Positions 1 to 12,589 are shown, numbered from the stretch's first letter. The stretch is 64,000 nt of DNA from Portulaca oleracea (GCA_029582165.1 CM055872.1:30207462-30271461), one strand, 5' to 3'. Program-made: numbers and translations. Notes: generated from the sequence alone by a model not told the origin.

Positions 1-80
1 CCAAAGACGCACACTGTCGCTAGTTGTCATCGATAGTGTCGCTGGTTGCCGACGACACTGTCGCGGGCACAGTCTCCCGT
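1..80. repeat. End of a GC-rich CpG-saturated array
   Basis: This short stretch uses the same vocabulary as the large arrays at 4267-11303 and 16851-19708 (GTCGCTGG, GCCGACGACACTGTCG, ATAGTGTCGC). A close match to its core is found near 7880-7920. It runs off the window's left edge and gives way near base 80 to AT-richer retroelement sequence on the minus strand. It is probably the edge of another array block or of the same block displaced by insertions. Confidence 0.7.
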
Positions 81-781
81 TCTTTCTCTTTTGTTGGTGG
101 AGGCCGAATAGAAGAAGGGGGCAATGGAGCCAATGTAATCTTCTTCTTGTTGATGACGAATGAGTAGAATATTCAATCTTCCATCATGAGTTACATACCT
201 ATCAAAAAGCCACGGTCTACCAAACAAAATATGACAAGCATCCATGGGTATTACATCACACCATACATCATCTTTATAATTCTTCCCAATGGACAATGAG
301 ACTAATACACGTTTATCAACTCTAATGCCCTTCCCATGGCTTAACCATTGAATATTATAAGGGGATGGGTGAGAACTTACATCCAAATTCAACTTTTCTA
401 CCATTGTAGTAGAGGCGGCATTAGTACAACTACCACCATCAATTATAAGAGAACATACCTTTCCTTGAACGGTACACCTAGTATGGAATATATTCTCACG
501 TTGCTCCATGTCATTTGGGGTAGAAGCCATACTTAACGCCCTTCTAAGCACCAACAATTCACCTTCATCCGCTTGCTCAACCTCCTCATCATTATCCTCC
601 TCATTTTCGGTAAGCTCACAAGGTTCCACTTCATGTTCACTTTCATACAAGCTTGGTTCAACAAACAAAGCACTTTGATATTCAACAAGAGAAACCGTGC
701 GCTTGTTAGGACATTCGGATGCAATATGACCCAATCCTTGGCACCTAAAACATCTTCTTGGTTGTAATGTCCTTGGTTCTT
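81..781 (-). pseudogene. gag-pro remnant of a family-G-like retroelement
   Basis: Reading on the minus strand gives a nucleocapsid zinc knuckle (CFRCQGLGHIASEC, CX2CX4HX4C, about 752-708). An acidic linker follows, then a retropepsin-like segment with LIIDGGSCTNAAS (about 446-410) and the C-terminal LFGRPW motif. It resembles the gag-pro of G1 and G2 but is a distinct lineage with a longer acidic linker. The capsid part is missing because A1 begins at 782, and the C-terminal part dissolves into the GC array below base 80. The apparent Met start at 812 lies in the A1 LTR and is not real. This would be the virion nucleocapsid and protease, here a broken fragment. Confidence 0.8.
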
Positions 782-1859
782 TGATGCATAATAGCCTAGC
801 TATATACATCAAGGTTAGCTAAGAGGACTTTGATCTAGCTTCAAGTTACAAAAACATCAACGACATCATCAATTACAATGGTTTATTAAGCTCTATACAT
901 CAAGGAAGCAAGCATGAAGGACCTTGATGTTATTCTAGCTTACATGGAGTTACTCTCATATATGGAAGTCATCAATGAGCTCAAAATACTCTCGGCAATA
1001 AGAGTCCTTATTGAATTCGCGGCAATGGAGGACCTTATCAAGTACAGTTCGATATTTTGCTCTATAACTCTAGATCCATACATCTATTGAGGAAATCATC
1101 AAAAGACAGATTGTAGCTCTTTCAATAAGCTTTCCAATGGTTTTTGAATCAATGAAAACGGACAAGTATTGAAGGAGTTATAGCAATTTCTTTCTAGAGT
1201 TGTATTTTAGAGTTTATGATGTCATAAATAGGATATATGATGTAATAGTTGATTCTTGGTTTCTTGAACCCTAGGTACACGTCCAAGGGGTCCCTAAAGT
1301 AGTATAAATAGACCCCCTAGGGTGCCATTGTATTCAATTCAAGTCATTCAATAAATCAAATACAAACACAAGGTGTTGTTTTCTCTCTAGTTTTGAGCTA
1401 GAGTTTTCGCTTCTCTGAGGAGAACGAGTATCCCCTTCTTCTATTCTAAGGTTGGCTACCTTAGTTGGTGAAAGGAAGGAATTGAAGAGTCTTGAAGGTG
1501 GTGTGCCTATATCCTTCAAGAGAGCTTCAAATCGCCATTATCATTCAACCATTCAAACGACATTCATCAAGAATTCATCAAGAATTCATCAAGAACTCAT
1601 CAAGCATTCAATCATCTTCATTCATTCTTCAAACGCTCAAGGAGTGTCGCTCATCAACATTTATCAATCGCTTATCTTCATCCATCGCTCATCAAACTTC
1701 CATTTGATCTTGGTAAACGAATTAATCCCTCTTTCGCTTATCTTCATCCATTATCATTCATTTTTGATCCTTAAGAACTTTGAGAAGGAGATTCTTATCT
1801 TCGCTTTTAAAGATCCTTAATCCTTTTGTGTAATGTGATCTTGGTCCCATTATGCATCA
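782..1859 (+). repeat. A1 5' LTR
   Basis: The LTR starts TGATGCATAAT and ends ATTATGCATCA, an 11-bp perfect terminal inverted repeat. It has a TATA box TATAAATA at 1303-1310, and an AATAAA about 40 bp further on that may serve polyadenylation. The R-U5 part carries copies of ATCAAGAATTC near 1560-1610. Several CGTT sites of other A copies read CGCT here (for example 1410, 1650, 1671). Confidence 0.92.
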
Positions 1860-2115
1860 AAATTGGTATCGAGCTTAGAGATTGATTCTCTTAGTTCTCG
1901 ATCCACCTTTTACCATCTTTCCATCACAAACCCATCCCCACCATTCCCATCATCACGCCACCCATAAGTTCTCCCAAGAACTCATAAAGAACCATAAACT
2001 CCACAAAGAACCCATAGCCCAAACACAATCCGCCCAAATACAAATCTCATCCTTTACCCATCCAAAGCCCCTAAACCATGAATCTTGCAATCTTTTTGCA
2101 CCAAGATTGATCAAG
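1860..2115 (+). other. A1 untranslated leader
   Basis: The leader begins with the damaged tRNA-Met primer-binding site and continues as C/A-rich DNA with AAGAACTCATAAAGAACC-type repeats. It holds no credible ORF. The same leader occurs in A2 (-), A4, A5 and A6. Confidence 0.75.
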
Positions 2116-3006
2116 ATGGACGATTCTAGCAAGAATTCCTAACGCGAGCTACAATGTCAAGCAACAAATCGATGATCTTGCAAGCAAATGGAAGAATGTG
2201 GAATTCTTCCAAAGGGATCAAGAAGCGCAAAATCACGCTGGTTCACTCTTCTAATGATGAATATGAAGCTCCTTACGAATGGAGCACACGCTTGAATAAG
2301 AAGAAGGGATATCATGTCCAAGAAGAATTTTCGCCAATCAAAAGAGACCACATCATCAAACTTGCAAGAATGAAGCAAGGAGCATGGACGTGGTTCCATA
2401 CACGATACAATCTGCATGCAACTATGGAAGTATGCTCGAGGAGGATGACCCCAAGTCTTGGTATGTTACTTAAGTGGTCTTAATGATTACATCGAGATAT
2501 TGTTGTATGTCAATTTTATTCAAACTTGAAGAGTTAAGTTCTTTGGCTTTTAATGTTGAGATGGAGGCAAAGATGAAAGAAACTAGGGGTGAGAACCATC
2601 TACAACTAAAACCAAACATACCAACCACAAAACCCCACGCCAAGAACATCCCAAAACAGCCCCAAATCAATCCCAAACCTCACGTCGAAAGACCTACAAA
2701 ACAAATTCCTACAACATCCTATCCATAGCTCCACAAAACAAGCCTTAGACCTCTCTATACCTACTGCCCAAAACTCCTCAAATCAGCCCAAAAACCTTCC
2801 CACTGCTATTGTCCAAGAAAAGGAAATCATTGTTCCAAGTACATGTCTACATTGCCAAAGTTTTGATCATATTGAAAGTGCATGTCCTAAGGAGAAAGAA
2901 GTATCTTTGGTTGATTGTCAAACATCATTAAGCATGCAAACTGAAATTGAAAGTGTGGTATTTGATGTATATGACGAGCATGAGGATGTTCATAAACTGG
3001 CATAAA
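2116..3006 (+). pseudogene. A1 gag pseudogene
   Basis: This is the family-A gag, starting at the ATG equivalent to 58445 in A6, but a stop follows eight codons later (AATTCCTAA). Several single-base losses break the rest. Recognisable parts are the coiled-coil-like N-terminus, the segment around LNKKKGYHVQEEFSPIK, the capsid C-terminal segment, the proline/lysine-rich linker, and the zinc knuckle coding from 2844. The protein would be the structural capsid-nucleocapsid; this copy cannot make it. Confidence 0.85.
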
Positions 3007-3838
3007 TGAGGTATGTAGCGTGCCTCATGAAGTACACGAGGAAGAAAAAGAAGAGGATATTGTACTAGAAACGATGTACGTAGAAGAATTAAGTGGAGAA
3101 GAGTTGCTTGTTGTAAGTAGAGTCTTGAAAGAGACTAGTGTATCAAATGATCTACAACAAAGAGAGCCTATTTCTTACTCTCAATATACCATTCAAAAAG
3201 AAGTATGTCCATTGAATCAAGAGGAGAAGATTGTACTTCCCATTGTAGTATCGACGAGGGCATTGATCTCGACATTGACGCTTCTACAAAGAGGATCAAA
3301 ATGAAGGATTTGGAGAGCTATTCACTTCCTACTCTACACGCTTATGACGACAACATACACCTTGATCCAAGAAGTTTAGTAAGTCTGTTTTTACAAGATT
3401 TGCAAAGATTCATTATATTGTAATATTACTTCTATGGATTTTGTTATACTTTGTTTGGAAAATCAAAGTTGTATGATTGGAGTATCATGCCCAAGAGACG
3501 CCCTTATTACCCTCTTGTAACTCATGGCCCACTGAGGATCAGCATTCTTATGACACTTATGAAGAATAAGTATCATGAATTCAAGAACCAAGGAGTCTAA
3601 TTTACACCAATGGAGGTCGGAAACCGTAGCGATAAAGGATCAAGATCCTATGCCATCACTTGTTCTCATTTGTGAATATTTGGATGAAAGACAAGCACCA
3701 TCGACAAGTGACTTCTCTCACTTATCTCTTTGGGATCAAGCTCAATTCGTGCATAACTACATCAACGGTTTTGATTCTCATAGTATGCAACATATTTTGA
3801 AAGAGTATGTACCATTACAATGTAAAAAGATTGTATTT
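3006..3838 (+). pseudogene. A1 protease-region pseudogene
   Basis: Fragments align by eye with the protease region of G1: LLVVSRVLKETSVSNDLQQRE matches LLVVERALNITNVPKDQLQRE, followed by remnants of the FYKICKDSLYC and LFGKSKLYDW segments. The catalytic DGG is not recoverable. Frames change several times. The decay pattern is shared with A2, A5 and A6, so most damage predates the spread of family A. Confidence 0.7.
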
Positions 3839-3857
3839 GTATGCAACATATTTTGAA
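3783..3857 (+). repeat. 19-bp local duplication at the A1 breakpoint
   Basis: GTATGCAACATATTTTGAA occurs at 3783-3801 and again at 3839-3857. The second copy lies exactly where A1 joins the truncated G LTR, and GAA is shared with the incoming LTR sequence. It looks like templated filler DNA from end-joining repair. Confidence 0.75.
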
Positions 3858-4266
3858 TTACAAGCACCTAGGAGGGGGTATTTATAGCTACAACCCACCC
3901 CTTAGGCGTCACCTAGCTTCAAGAAAAGACCCCTTAAGGGCTTACATCATTCATCCTAATGCTTACATCATAAAGAAAACAATATACTAAACTATATTAC
4001 AAATATGAATAACTCCTTGGATTCTTATCCAAATTCAAAGATTCTTGAACCATATGAAAGCTCTTGGAATGTAGAATAATCCCTTCTAGGATGACTTCTA
4101 TGATAGCTTCACGGTCCTTGAATTAAGGAGCAAAAGTATACGTCCGCATGAGTCGATCCTTCCAAGCAGAGAGATAAAAGAGAGACTTGAAATCTTCTAC
4201 CTTCTAGGTGAGTATTAGATGTCTCCATGGTTGACCTCGATGCATAAGGCCATCAATTATGCATCA
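3858..4266 (-). repeat. Truncated family-G LTR (5' part)
   Basis: On the minus strand this is the first ~410 bp of a G LTR: TGATGCATAATTGATGG at its outer end (4266), through U3 to the TATA region (reverse TATTTATA at 3879-3886) and about 20 bp beyond. The rest is gone. Its intact terminus abuts the GC array with no polypurine tract between, so it was either inserted in the array or is the remnant of a solo LTR. It differs from G3 by T-to-C changes near 4155-4240. Confidence 0.88.
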
Positions 4267-7200
4267 CCGCCACGGCATCGCCGCAGCTCCATCGACATCG
4301 CCATCGCCGCCGCCGACAATGCCGCCGCGTACCGACGACATCGCCGCCGGGCATACCGCAGTTGTCGCCGACATCGCCGCTACCGCCGCCGGCCGCCGGG
4401 CCGCCGATGACATCGCCGCGGCCGCCGCTGATGCTGCCGGCCGCCGACGACATCGCTGCCGCATCGCCACGCATCGCCGACACCGCCGCTACCGCCATCG
4501 ATAGTGTCGCCGTTGCCGGCGACACTGCCGCGCATAGCCGCAGCGTCGCGAACCGCCGCCGCCGCCGCCGAAGATCGCCGCTTCCGACGACACTATCGCA
4601 GTGTCGTCGACACTTTCTTTGGCCGCCGCCGGCCGCTGCCGCCGCCGACGACACGCCGCAGCGGTCGCCGACATCGCCGCTAGATGTCGCCGGCGCCGCC
4701 GGGCCGCCGAGGACATCGTCCGCGGCCGCCGCCGACATCGCCGCATTGTCGCCGACACCGCCGCTAGATGTCGCCAACTGCCGCCGGCCGCCGCCGTTGT
4801 CGACGCGTCGCCGACATCGCCGCCGGGCCGCCGCCGCCGCGCCGCCGACGACACCGCCGCTGCATTGCCGCAGTTGTCGCATACATCGTTGCCGGCCGCC
4901 GCCGACGCCGCCGGCCGCTGCCGACGACACTGTCGCCGGCTGCCAACGACACTGTCGCCGGCAGCCGACGACACCGCCGGCCGGGCGACGGCATTCGTCG
5001 CAGTCGCCGACGGCCGCATTGCCGCCGACATCGCCGCTAGCTATTGCCGATGCGTCGCTAGTCCGCCGACGACATCGCCATCGACATCGACGCCGCTATC
5101 GCCGACGCTGCCGCCGCCGCCAACGACAATATCGTCGACACTGTCGCAATGTCATCGACAATGTCGCTGGTCGTTGCCGAGCACGACGCTCGCCGCCAAT
5201 AACGCCGCCGGGCCGCCGACATCAGAGCGATTGTCGCAGTTGTCGCCGACGCTGCCGGGCCGCCGACGACATCGCGCGGTCGCCGCCGACATTATCGCAT
5301 TGTCGTCGACATCGCTGCTAGCCGCCGTAAATGCCGGGCCGCTGGCGACAACACTTTTGCAAAGGTCGCCGACATCGCCGCCAGATGTCGCCAACGCTGC
5401 CGCCGGCCGCCGCCGACGCGTCGACGCGTCGCCGACATCGCCGCCGCCGCCGCCGCTGCCGCTAGCCGCCGACGACACTCGCCGCTGTATTGTCGCAGCG
5501 TCGCATACACCGCTGCCGGGCCGCCGCCGACTGCCGGCCGCCGCCGACATCGCCGCCGGCCGCCACGACATCGCCGCCGGCCGCCCGACATCGCCGCCGG
5601 CAACCGACGACATCGCCGCCGGGCCGGCGATTTATATTGTCGCGACGCCGACGACACGCCGCAGTTGTCGCCGACATCGCCGCCAGCTATTGCCGATAAT
5701 GTCGCTAGCCGACGACATCGCCATCGACATCGACGCCGCCGCCGCCGGGCCGCCGCCGCTAACGACAATATCGCCGACACCGCCGCAATGTCATCAATGT
5801 CGCTGGTCGTTGCCGCCGATACGACGCCGCCGTGCCAATAACGCCGGGCCGCCGACGACATCGTAGCCGCAGATTGCCGCAATGTCGCCGCCGTCTGGCC
5901 GCCGACGACATCCGCTGGCGTCGCCGCCGACATTATCGCATTGTCGCCGACATCGCTGCTACCGCCGCCAACGCCGCCGCCGCTGGCGACAACACTTTTG
6001 CAGCGTCGCCGACATCGCCGCCGCCATGCCGCCGCCGGCCGCCGACGACATCGCCGCCGCATTGTCGCCGCGACATCGACATCGCCTCTCTTGTCGCCGG
6101 CGCTGCCGCCGCCGACGCACGCGTTGCCGCAGCATTGTCGCACACTGCCGCCGCCGCCGTGAAACAAAGGCCGCCGATGCCGCCGATATCGCCGCCGCTA
6201 TCATCGGCGCTGGCCGCCGCCGACGACACTCGGCTGGCATCGCCAGCAGTTGTCGCCGACATCGCCGCCGCTATGATCGACAGGCTGCTGCCGCCGCCGA
6301 CGCGATCGCCGCAGCTTCACGACATCGCCGCCGGGCCGCCGCCGATGTTGTCGCCGCCAAGACATCGCCGCAATGTCGCCGACATCGCCGTTTACCGCCG
6401 CGACAGTCGGCCGCCGACGGCACTATCGCAGCGCCGCCGACATCGCCATCGGGCCGCCGCCGATAAAGTCGCCGCCGCCGACATCACCGCCGCAGCGTCG
6501 CCGCATCGCTGGCAAGTCGCCGATCGCCGCCGCTAGCTGCCGACGACATTGTCGACGACACTATCGCAGTGTCGTTGACACTTTCGTTGGTCGCCGCCGA
6601 TGCCGCCGGGGCCGACGGCTGCCGCCGGCCGCCGCCGATACGCCGGCCGGGCCGCCGCCGATCGCGATGTTGGTTGCCGGCGACATCGCCGAGTGTCGCC
6701 GACACCGCCGCAATGTCGCCAACACGCTGACGCGTCGACATCGCCTCGCCGCCGCCGCTGCCGCTGCGCCGACGACACTGCCGCTGGCTGTCGAGATGCT
6801 GCCGCTGGCCGCTAACATCGCTGCCGCTGCACCGCCGCAGGTCGCCGACATCGCTTTGGCCGCCGACAGCTGCCGCTGCCGCCGGCGACACTATCGCCGC
6901 TGCCGGCCGCCGGGCCGCTATCGCGATGTTGGTGGTCGCCGACGGCATCGCCGCAGCCTTCGACATCGCCACCGGCCGCTATCAACAGCTGCCGCGCACC
7001 GACGACACTGCCGCCGGTACGCAGCAGTTTTCGGCGACATCGCCGCTACCGCCGCCGACTGCCGCTGCCGCCGCCGACGACATCGCGCCGCGATCGCCGC
7101 TGCGCTGCCGCTGGCCGCCGACGACACCGCGCCGCATCGCCACGATCGCCGGCATTGTCGCTAGCCGCCGCCGATAGTCGCCGCCGCCGACACCGCCGCG

Positions 7201-10200
7201 GCGGGCCGCAACGCGAACATCGCCGCCGCCGCCGCCGACAAAGATCCGCTTCCGACGACATCGCCGCAGTTGTCGCCGACACTTTCGTTGGTCGCCGCCG
7301 ACGCTGCCGCCGCCGACGACATCCGCAGCGGTCGCCGACATCGCCGCCAGATGTCGCCGACATCGCCGCCGCCGAGGACACCGCCGCGGCCGTCCGACAC
7401 CGCCGCATTGTTGCTAGATGTCGCCCACGCTGCCGGGGCCGCCGCCGACATCGCCGACGGTCGCCGACATCGCCGGGCCGCCGGCCGCTGCCGCGAAGCC
7501 GCCGACGACACCGCCGCCAGACAGCAAAGGTCGCATACACCGCCGGGCCGCCGCCGATGCCGCTGGCCGCCGCCGACATCGCCGCCGCTACCACGACATC
7601 GTTGCCGATGCCGACGGCATCGCCGCCGCATTGCCGCAGCGTCGCCGACATCGCCGGGTCGTCGACGACACCGCCGCGACGCCGACGACGCCAGCCGCAG
7701 CGGTCGCCGACATCGCCGCTAGCTGTCGACGCCGATGTAGCCGCCAACGACATCGCTATCGACATCGACGCTGGCCGCCGCCGCGCTGCCGCCGCCGCCA
7801 ACGACAATATCGTCGACACTGTCGCAATGTCATTGACAATGTCGTTGGCTGTCGTCGATAGCGACGCTGCCTGTCGTCAATAGCGTCGCTGGCTGCCGAC
7901 GACACTGTAGCCGGCATTGTCGCAGTGTCGTCGAGCGCTGCCGGGCCGCCGACGACATCGTTGCGGATCGCCGACACCGCCGTAGTGTCGCCGACACTTT
8001 CGGCCGCGACGCGTCGCCGCCGCCGACGGATCGCCGCAGCCATCAACATCGCCGGCCGCCGCCTACGCTGCCGCCGTCGCCGACGACACCGCCGTAGTGG
8101 TTCTCGAACAGCCACGGTTGTCGACACCGCCGCCGGCCGCCGCCGACAACATTGCTGGCCGCCGACGACATCGCCGCAGTTGTCGCCGACATCGCCGCAG
8201 TTGTCGCCGACATCGCCGCCGCTATCATCGGCTGCTGCCGCCGACGACACTCGCCGCACCGCCGCAGCGTCGCCAACACTGCCGCCGCTATGATCGGCGC
8301 TGCTGCCGCCGACAGATCGCCAAGAGTCGCCGACATCGCCGCCGGCCGCCGCCGATGGTCGCCGCCGGCCAAGACATCGCCGCAATGTCGCCGACATCGC
8401 CGCCGTGGACAAGTCGCCGGGCCGCCGACGGCACTATCGCAGCGCCGCCGACATCGCCATCGCTGTCGCCGGCAAAGTCGCCGCCGACAACACCGCCGCA
8501 GCGTCGCCGCATCGCAGCGTTGTCGCCGAGCCGCCGCTAGTCGCCGACGACATTGTCGACGCACACTATCGCAGCGTCGCGGACACTTTCGCTGGCCGCC
8601 GCCGACATCGCCGCCGGGCCGCCGACGACAAAGTCGCTGCACTGCCGCAGCGTCGCCGGCTACGCCGGCCGCCGCCGATCGCGATGCCGGGCCGCCGACA
8701 TCGCCGTAGTGTCGCCGACACCGCCGCAATGTCGCTAACACGCTGCATCGCGTCGACATCGCCCTCGCCGCCGCCGATATCGCCGCTGGGTGCCGACGAC
8801 ATCGCCGGGCCGTTGTCGAGATGCCGTTGGTCGCCGACAACATCGCCGCCAGACCGCCGCAGGTCGCCGACATCGCTGGTCGCCGCCGATGCCGCCGGCC
8901 GCCGGCGACACTATCGCTACCGCCGCCGACACCGCCGCTATCGCGACGTTGTTGGTGGTCGCCGACGGCATCGCCGACGCCCATCGACACTTTCACCGCC
9001 GCCGCCGACAATGCCGCTAGCGTACCGACGACACCGCCGCCGCATAGCCAGCGGTTTCGCGACATCGCCGCTAGCCGCCGCCGCCGCCGGGCCGCCGATG
9101 ATACCGCCGCGGCCGCCGCTGATGCCGCTGCCGCCGACGACATCGCCGCATCGCCACAAGATCGCCGACACCGCCGCTACCGCCGCCGAGTGTCGCTGTT
9201 GCCGACGACATCGCCGCGCATAGCCGCAGCGGTCGCGAACATCGCCGCCGCCGCCGACAGATCGCCGCTTCCGACGACATCGCCGCAGCGTCGCCGACAC
9301 TTCCGGCGGTCGCCGCCGATGCCGGGCCGCCGACGACATACGCCGCAGCGGTCGCCGACATCGCCGCTAGATGTCGCCAACTGCCGCCGCCGCCGAGGAC
9401 ACTATCGCGTCGCCGCCGACATCGCCGCATTGTCGCCGACATCGCCGCCAGATGTCGCCAACGCTGCCGCCGCCGCCGACATCGCCGACGCGTCGCCGAC
9501 ATCGCCGCTAGCCGCCGCCGACGCCGCCGCTAGCCGCCGCCGACACCGCCGCTGCATTGTCGCAGTTGTCGCACTCCATCGTTGTCGGGCCGCCGACGAC
9601 ATCGCCGCCGGCCGTCGATTTACACCGCCGCAGCCGCCGACGACACGCCGCAGCGTCGCCGACATCGCCGCTAGCTATCGTCGACAACGCAGTCGCCGCC
9701 GACGACACCGCCATCGACATCGATGCCGGCCGCCGCCGCCGCTGCCGCCGCCGCCAACGATAATATCTTCGACATCGCCGCAATGTCATCGATAATGTCG
9801 CTGGCCGCCGATAGCGACGCCGCCGCCAATAGCGCCGGCCGCCGATTTACATCGTAGCCGACATTGTCGCAGTTGTCGCCGACAGCGCCGCCGGGCCGCC
9901 GACGACATCGCTGCGGGCCGCCAGACATTATCGCATTGCTGTCGACATCGCTGCTACCGCCGCCACCGCCGGGCCGAGGACGACACTTTGCAGCGTCGCC
10001 GACATCGCCGCCGCAACCGCCGGCGCCGCCGCTGGCCGCCGACGACACCGCTGCTGGCATTGTCGCAGTGACATCGACATCGCCGCTTGTCGCCGAGCGC
10101 TGCCGCCGGCCGCCGACGTTGCTGCATTGTCGCAGCGTCGCCGACACTATCGCCGGCCGCCGCCAACAGCTGCTGATGCCGACGACTTCGCCGCCGGCAT

Positions 10201-11303
10201 CGCCGCAGTTGTCGCCGACACCGCCGGGCCGCCGACGGCATAGTCACGTTGTCGCCAACATCGCCGCCGTTGCCGCCGGCGCCGCCGTCGCCGACGATAG
10301 TGTCGCCGGCATTTCTCGCCGCCGCCAATGCCGCCGGCCGCCGGCGACATAGCCGCCGCTATTGTCGTAGTGTCGCCGGCCGCCGCCGGGTGTCGCTGGG
10401 CCGTGGTCGCCACGATATGACATCGCCGCTAAGATTGTCGCAGCGTCGCCGACATCGCGGGCGTTGTCGCCGATACGCCCTCGCCGCCGCGACATCGCCA
10501 CGGCCGCCGCCGATATCGCCGCCGCCGACGACATTTTTTGCACCGCCGCCGACATCGCCGCCGCGCTGCCGGCTGCCGCCGGCCGCCGACGATACCGCCG
10601 CATTGTCGAGTGACATCGACATCGCCGCTTGTCGCCGGCTGCCGCCGGGCCGCCGACGACACCGCCGGCCGCATTGCCGCAGTTGTCGCCGACACTGCCG
10701 CTGGCCGCCGCCAATCGCTGCCGCCGCCGCTGCCGACATCGCTGGCCGCCGACGACATCGCCGCGGCATCGCCGCATCGCCGCCGACATCGCCGCCGCCA
10801 TCGCCGGCGCCGCCGGGCCGCCGACGACATAGTCGCAGCGTCGACATCGCCGCCGCCGCCGCCGATGCCGGCCGCCGCCGACAACATCGCCGCAGTTGTC
10901 GCTGCGCATCGCCGATGCTGCCGTCGCTAGCTGCCGACGACATTGTCGACGACACTATCGAAGTGTCGTCGACACTTTCGTTGGCCGCCGCCGATGCCGC
11001 TGGTCGCCGCCGATACGCCGCCGCACTTTCGCAGCGTCGCCGGCATACGCCGCCGGCCGCCGCCGATCGCGATGCCGGGCCGCCGATGACATCGCCGAGT
11101 GTCGTTGACACTGTCGCAATGTCGCTAACACAGTTGCATTGTGGTCGACATCGCCCTCGGCCGCCGCCGATATCGCCGCCGGGCGCCGACGACATCGCCG
11201 CCGTTGTCGAGATGCCGCTGGCCGCCGGCAACACTGCCGCCAGACCGCCGCAGGTCGCCGACATCGTTGGTCGCCGCCGACGCCGCCGGTCGATGACACT
11301 ATC
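4267..11303. repeat. GC-rich, CpG-saturated higher-order array, segment 1
   Basis: About 7 kb is made of degenerate CCG/GAC/TCG/GCC triplets, with CpG roughly every three bases and more C than G on the + strand. A longer order is visible. The landmark CTTCCGACGAC recurs at 4581, 7249 and 9268 (and 17205 after the A2 insertion). AACGACAATATCG-like sequence recurs near 5122, 5761, 7800, 9756 and 17739. The repeat unit is thus about 2.0-2.7 kb. All six frames stay open for long stretches because stops are rare in this triplet vocabulary. No protein family is recognisable, so I call no genes here. Confidence 0.88.
5100..6010. repeat. ~640-bp tandem duplication inside the first array unit
   Basis: Two landmark pairs have the same offset: AACGACAATATCG at about 5122 and 5761, and GCCGCTGGCGACAACACTTTTGC at about 5338 and 5978. 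This duplication accounts for the first unit being about 2,668 bp rather than the 2,019 bp of the next one. Confidence 0.65.
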
Positions 11304-12378
11304 TGATGCATAATGAGACCAAAAGATCACATTACACAAAAGGATTAAGGATCTTTAAAAACGAAGATAAGAATCTCCCTTCTCAAAGTTCTTAAGGATC
11401 CAAAAATGAATGATAATGGATGAAGATAAACGAAAAGAGGGATTAATTCGTTTACCAAGATCAAATGGAAGTTTGATGAACGATGGATGAAGATAAACGA
11501 TTGATAAATGTTGATGAACGACACTACTTGAACGTTTGAAGAATGAATGAAGATGATTGAATGCTTGATGAGTTCTTGATGAATTCTTGATGAATTCTTG
11601 ATGAATGTCGTTTGAATGGTTGAATGATAATGGCGATTTGAAGCTCTCTTGAAGGATATAGGCACACCACCTTCAAGACTCTTCAATTCCTTCCTTTCAC
11701 CAACTAAGGTAGCCAACCTTAGAATAGAAGAAGGGGATACTGCTCTCCTCAAGAGAAACGAAACTCTAGCTCAAAACTAGAGAGAAAACAACACCTTGTG
11801 TTTGTATTTGATTTATTGAATGACTTGAATTGAATGAATACAATGGCACCCTAGGGGTCTATTTATACTACTTTAGGGACCCCTTGACGTGTACCTAGGA
11901 TTCAAGAAACCAAGAATCAATATTACATCATATATCCTATTTATGACATCATAAACTCTAAAATACAACTCTAGAAAGAAATTGCTATAACTCCTTCAAT
12001 ACTTGTCCGCTTTCATTGATTCAAAACCATTGGAAAGCTTATTGAAAGAGCTCCAATCTGTCTTTTGATGATTTCTCAATAGATGTATGGATCTAGAGTT
12101 ATAGAGCAAAATATCGAACTGATTTGATAAGGTCCTCCATTGCCGAATTCAATAAGGACTCTTATCACGAGAGTATTTTGAGCTCATTGATGACTTCCAT
12201 ATATGAGAGTAACTCCATGTAGCTAGAATAACATCAAGGTCCTTCATGCTTGCTTCCTTGATGTATAGAGCTTAATAAACCATTGTAATTGATGATGTCG
12301 TTGATGTTTTTGTAACTCAAGCTAGATCAAAGTCCTCTTAGCTAACCTCGATGTATATAGCTAGGCTATTATGCATCA
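11304..12378 (-). repeat. A2 3' LTR
   Basis: The ends are TGATGCATAAT and ATTATGCATCA. The reverse TATA box TATTTATA is at 11860-11867. It lies next to the polypurine tract, which makes it the 3' LTR of a minus-strand element. Confidence 0.93.
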
Positions 12379-12410
12379 TTCTCCCCGTTGAAAAGTTTGC
12401 CTCAAACTTT
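12379..12410 (-). promoter_or_regulatory. A2 polypurine tract and upstream hairpin
   Basis: On the minus strand, a hairpin AAAGTTTGAGGCAAACTTT (12410-12392, 8-bp stem, AGG loop) is followed by TTCAACGGGGAGAA abutting the LTR. The purine run would prime plus-strand DNA synthesis. The same hairpin precedes the tract in the other families. Confidence 0.8.
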
Positions 12411-12589
12411 AGACAAGACTTTCTTTAAAGAAAACACCATATAACTTTAATCACAAAACTTCTTTGATTCTGCACAAGTGATCATATATAAACTTCTTCT
12501 TCAAAGCCCTTCTTCCTTCTTTGTAAGATGTCTTTCCATACGTGTTGTTCCTCACAACTTGCTTCTTGAAGAGACTACAAACTCTCTTC

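Larger units (their letters stand above)
782..3857 (+). mobile_element. A1: family-A LTR retrotransposon, 3' truncated
   Basis: The element has one 5' LTR, a damaged primer-binding site (TGGTATCGAGC at 1864-1874, lacking one A), a leader, and broken gag and protease remnants. It stops at a rejoined breakpoint, so no polypurine tract or 3' LTR is left. The left flank TTCTT (777-781) would be its TSD, but the partner is lost. Compared with A5 and A6 it carries many T-to-C differences, several creating CpG. It sits in a G-like gag-pro remnant and next to the GC array. Confidence 0.85.

Noticed and set aside
1452..1820. A 122-codon ORF in the A LTR U5, also open near 11345, 52900 and 56463
   Set aside because: It lies in R-U5, overlaps another open frame of similar quality, and its openness in several copies follows from their near identity and the repetitive TTCATTCATC composition. 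No domain is recognisable.
3783..4266. An intact solo G LTR at the left array border
   Set aside because: Only the first ~410 bp are present and no TSD can be assigned, so it is a truncated fragment.
4253..11313. Many long ORFs on both strands inside the GC array (up to 421 codons, Ala/Arg/Pro-rich)
   Set aside because: They occur in all six frames at once, have no start context or family resemblance, and follow from a triplet vocabulary that rarely makes stop codons. They are low-complexity artefacts.
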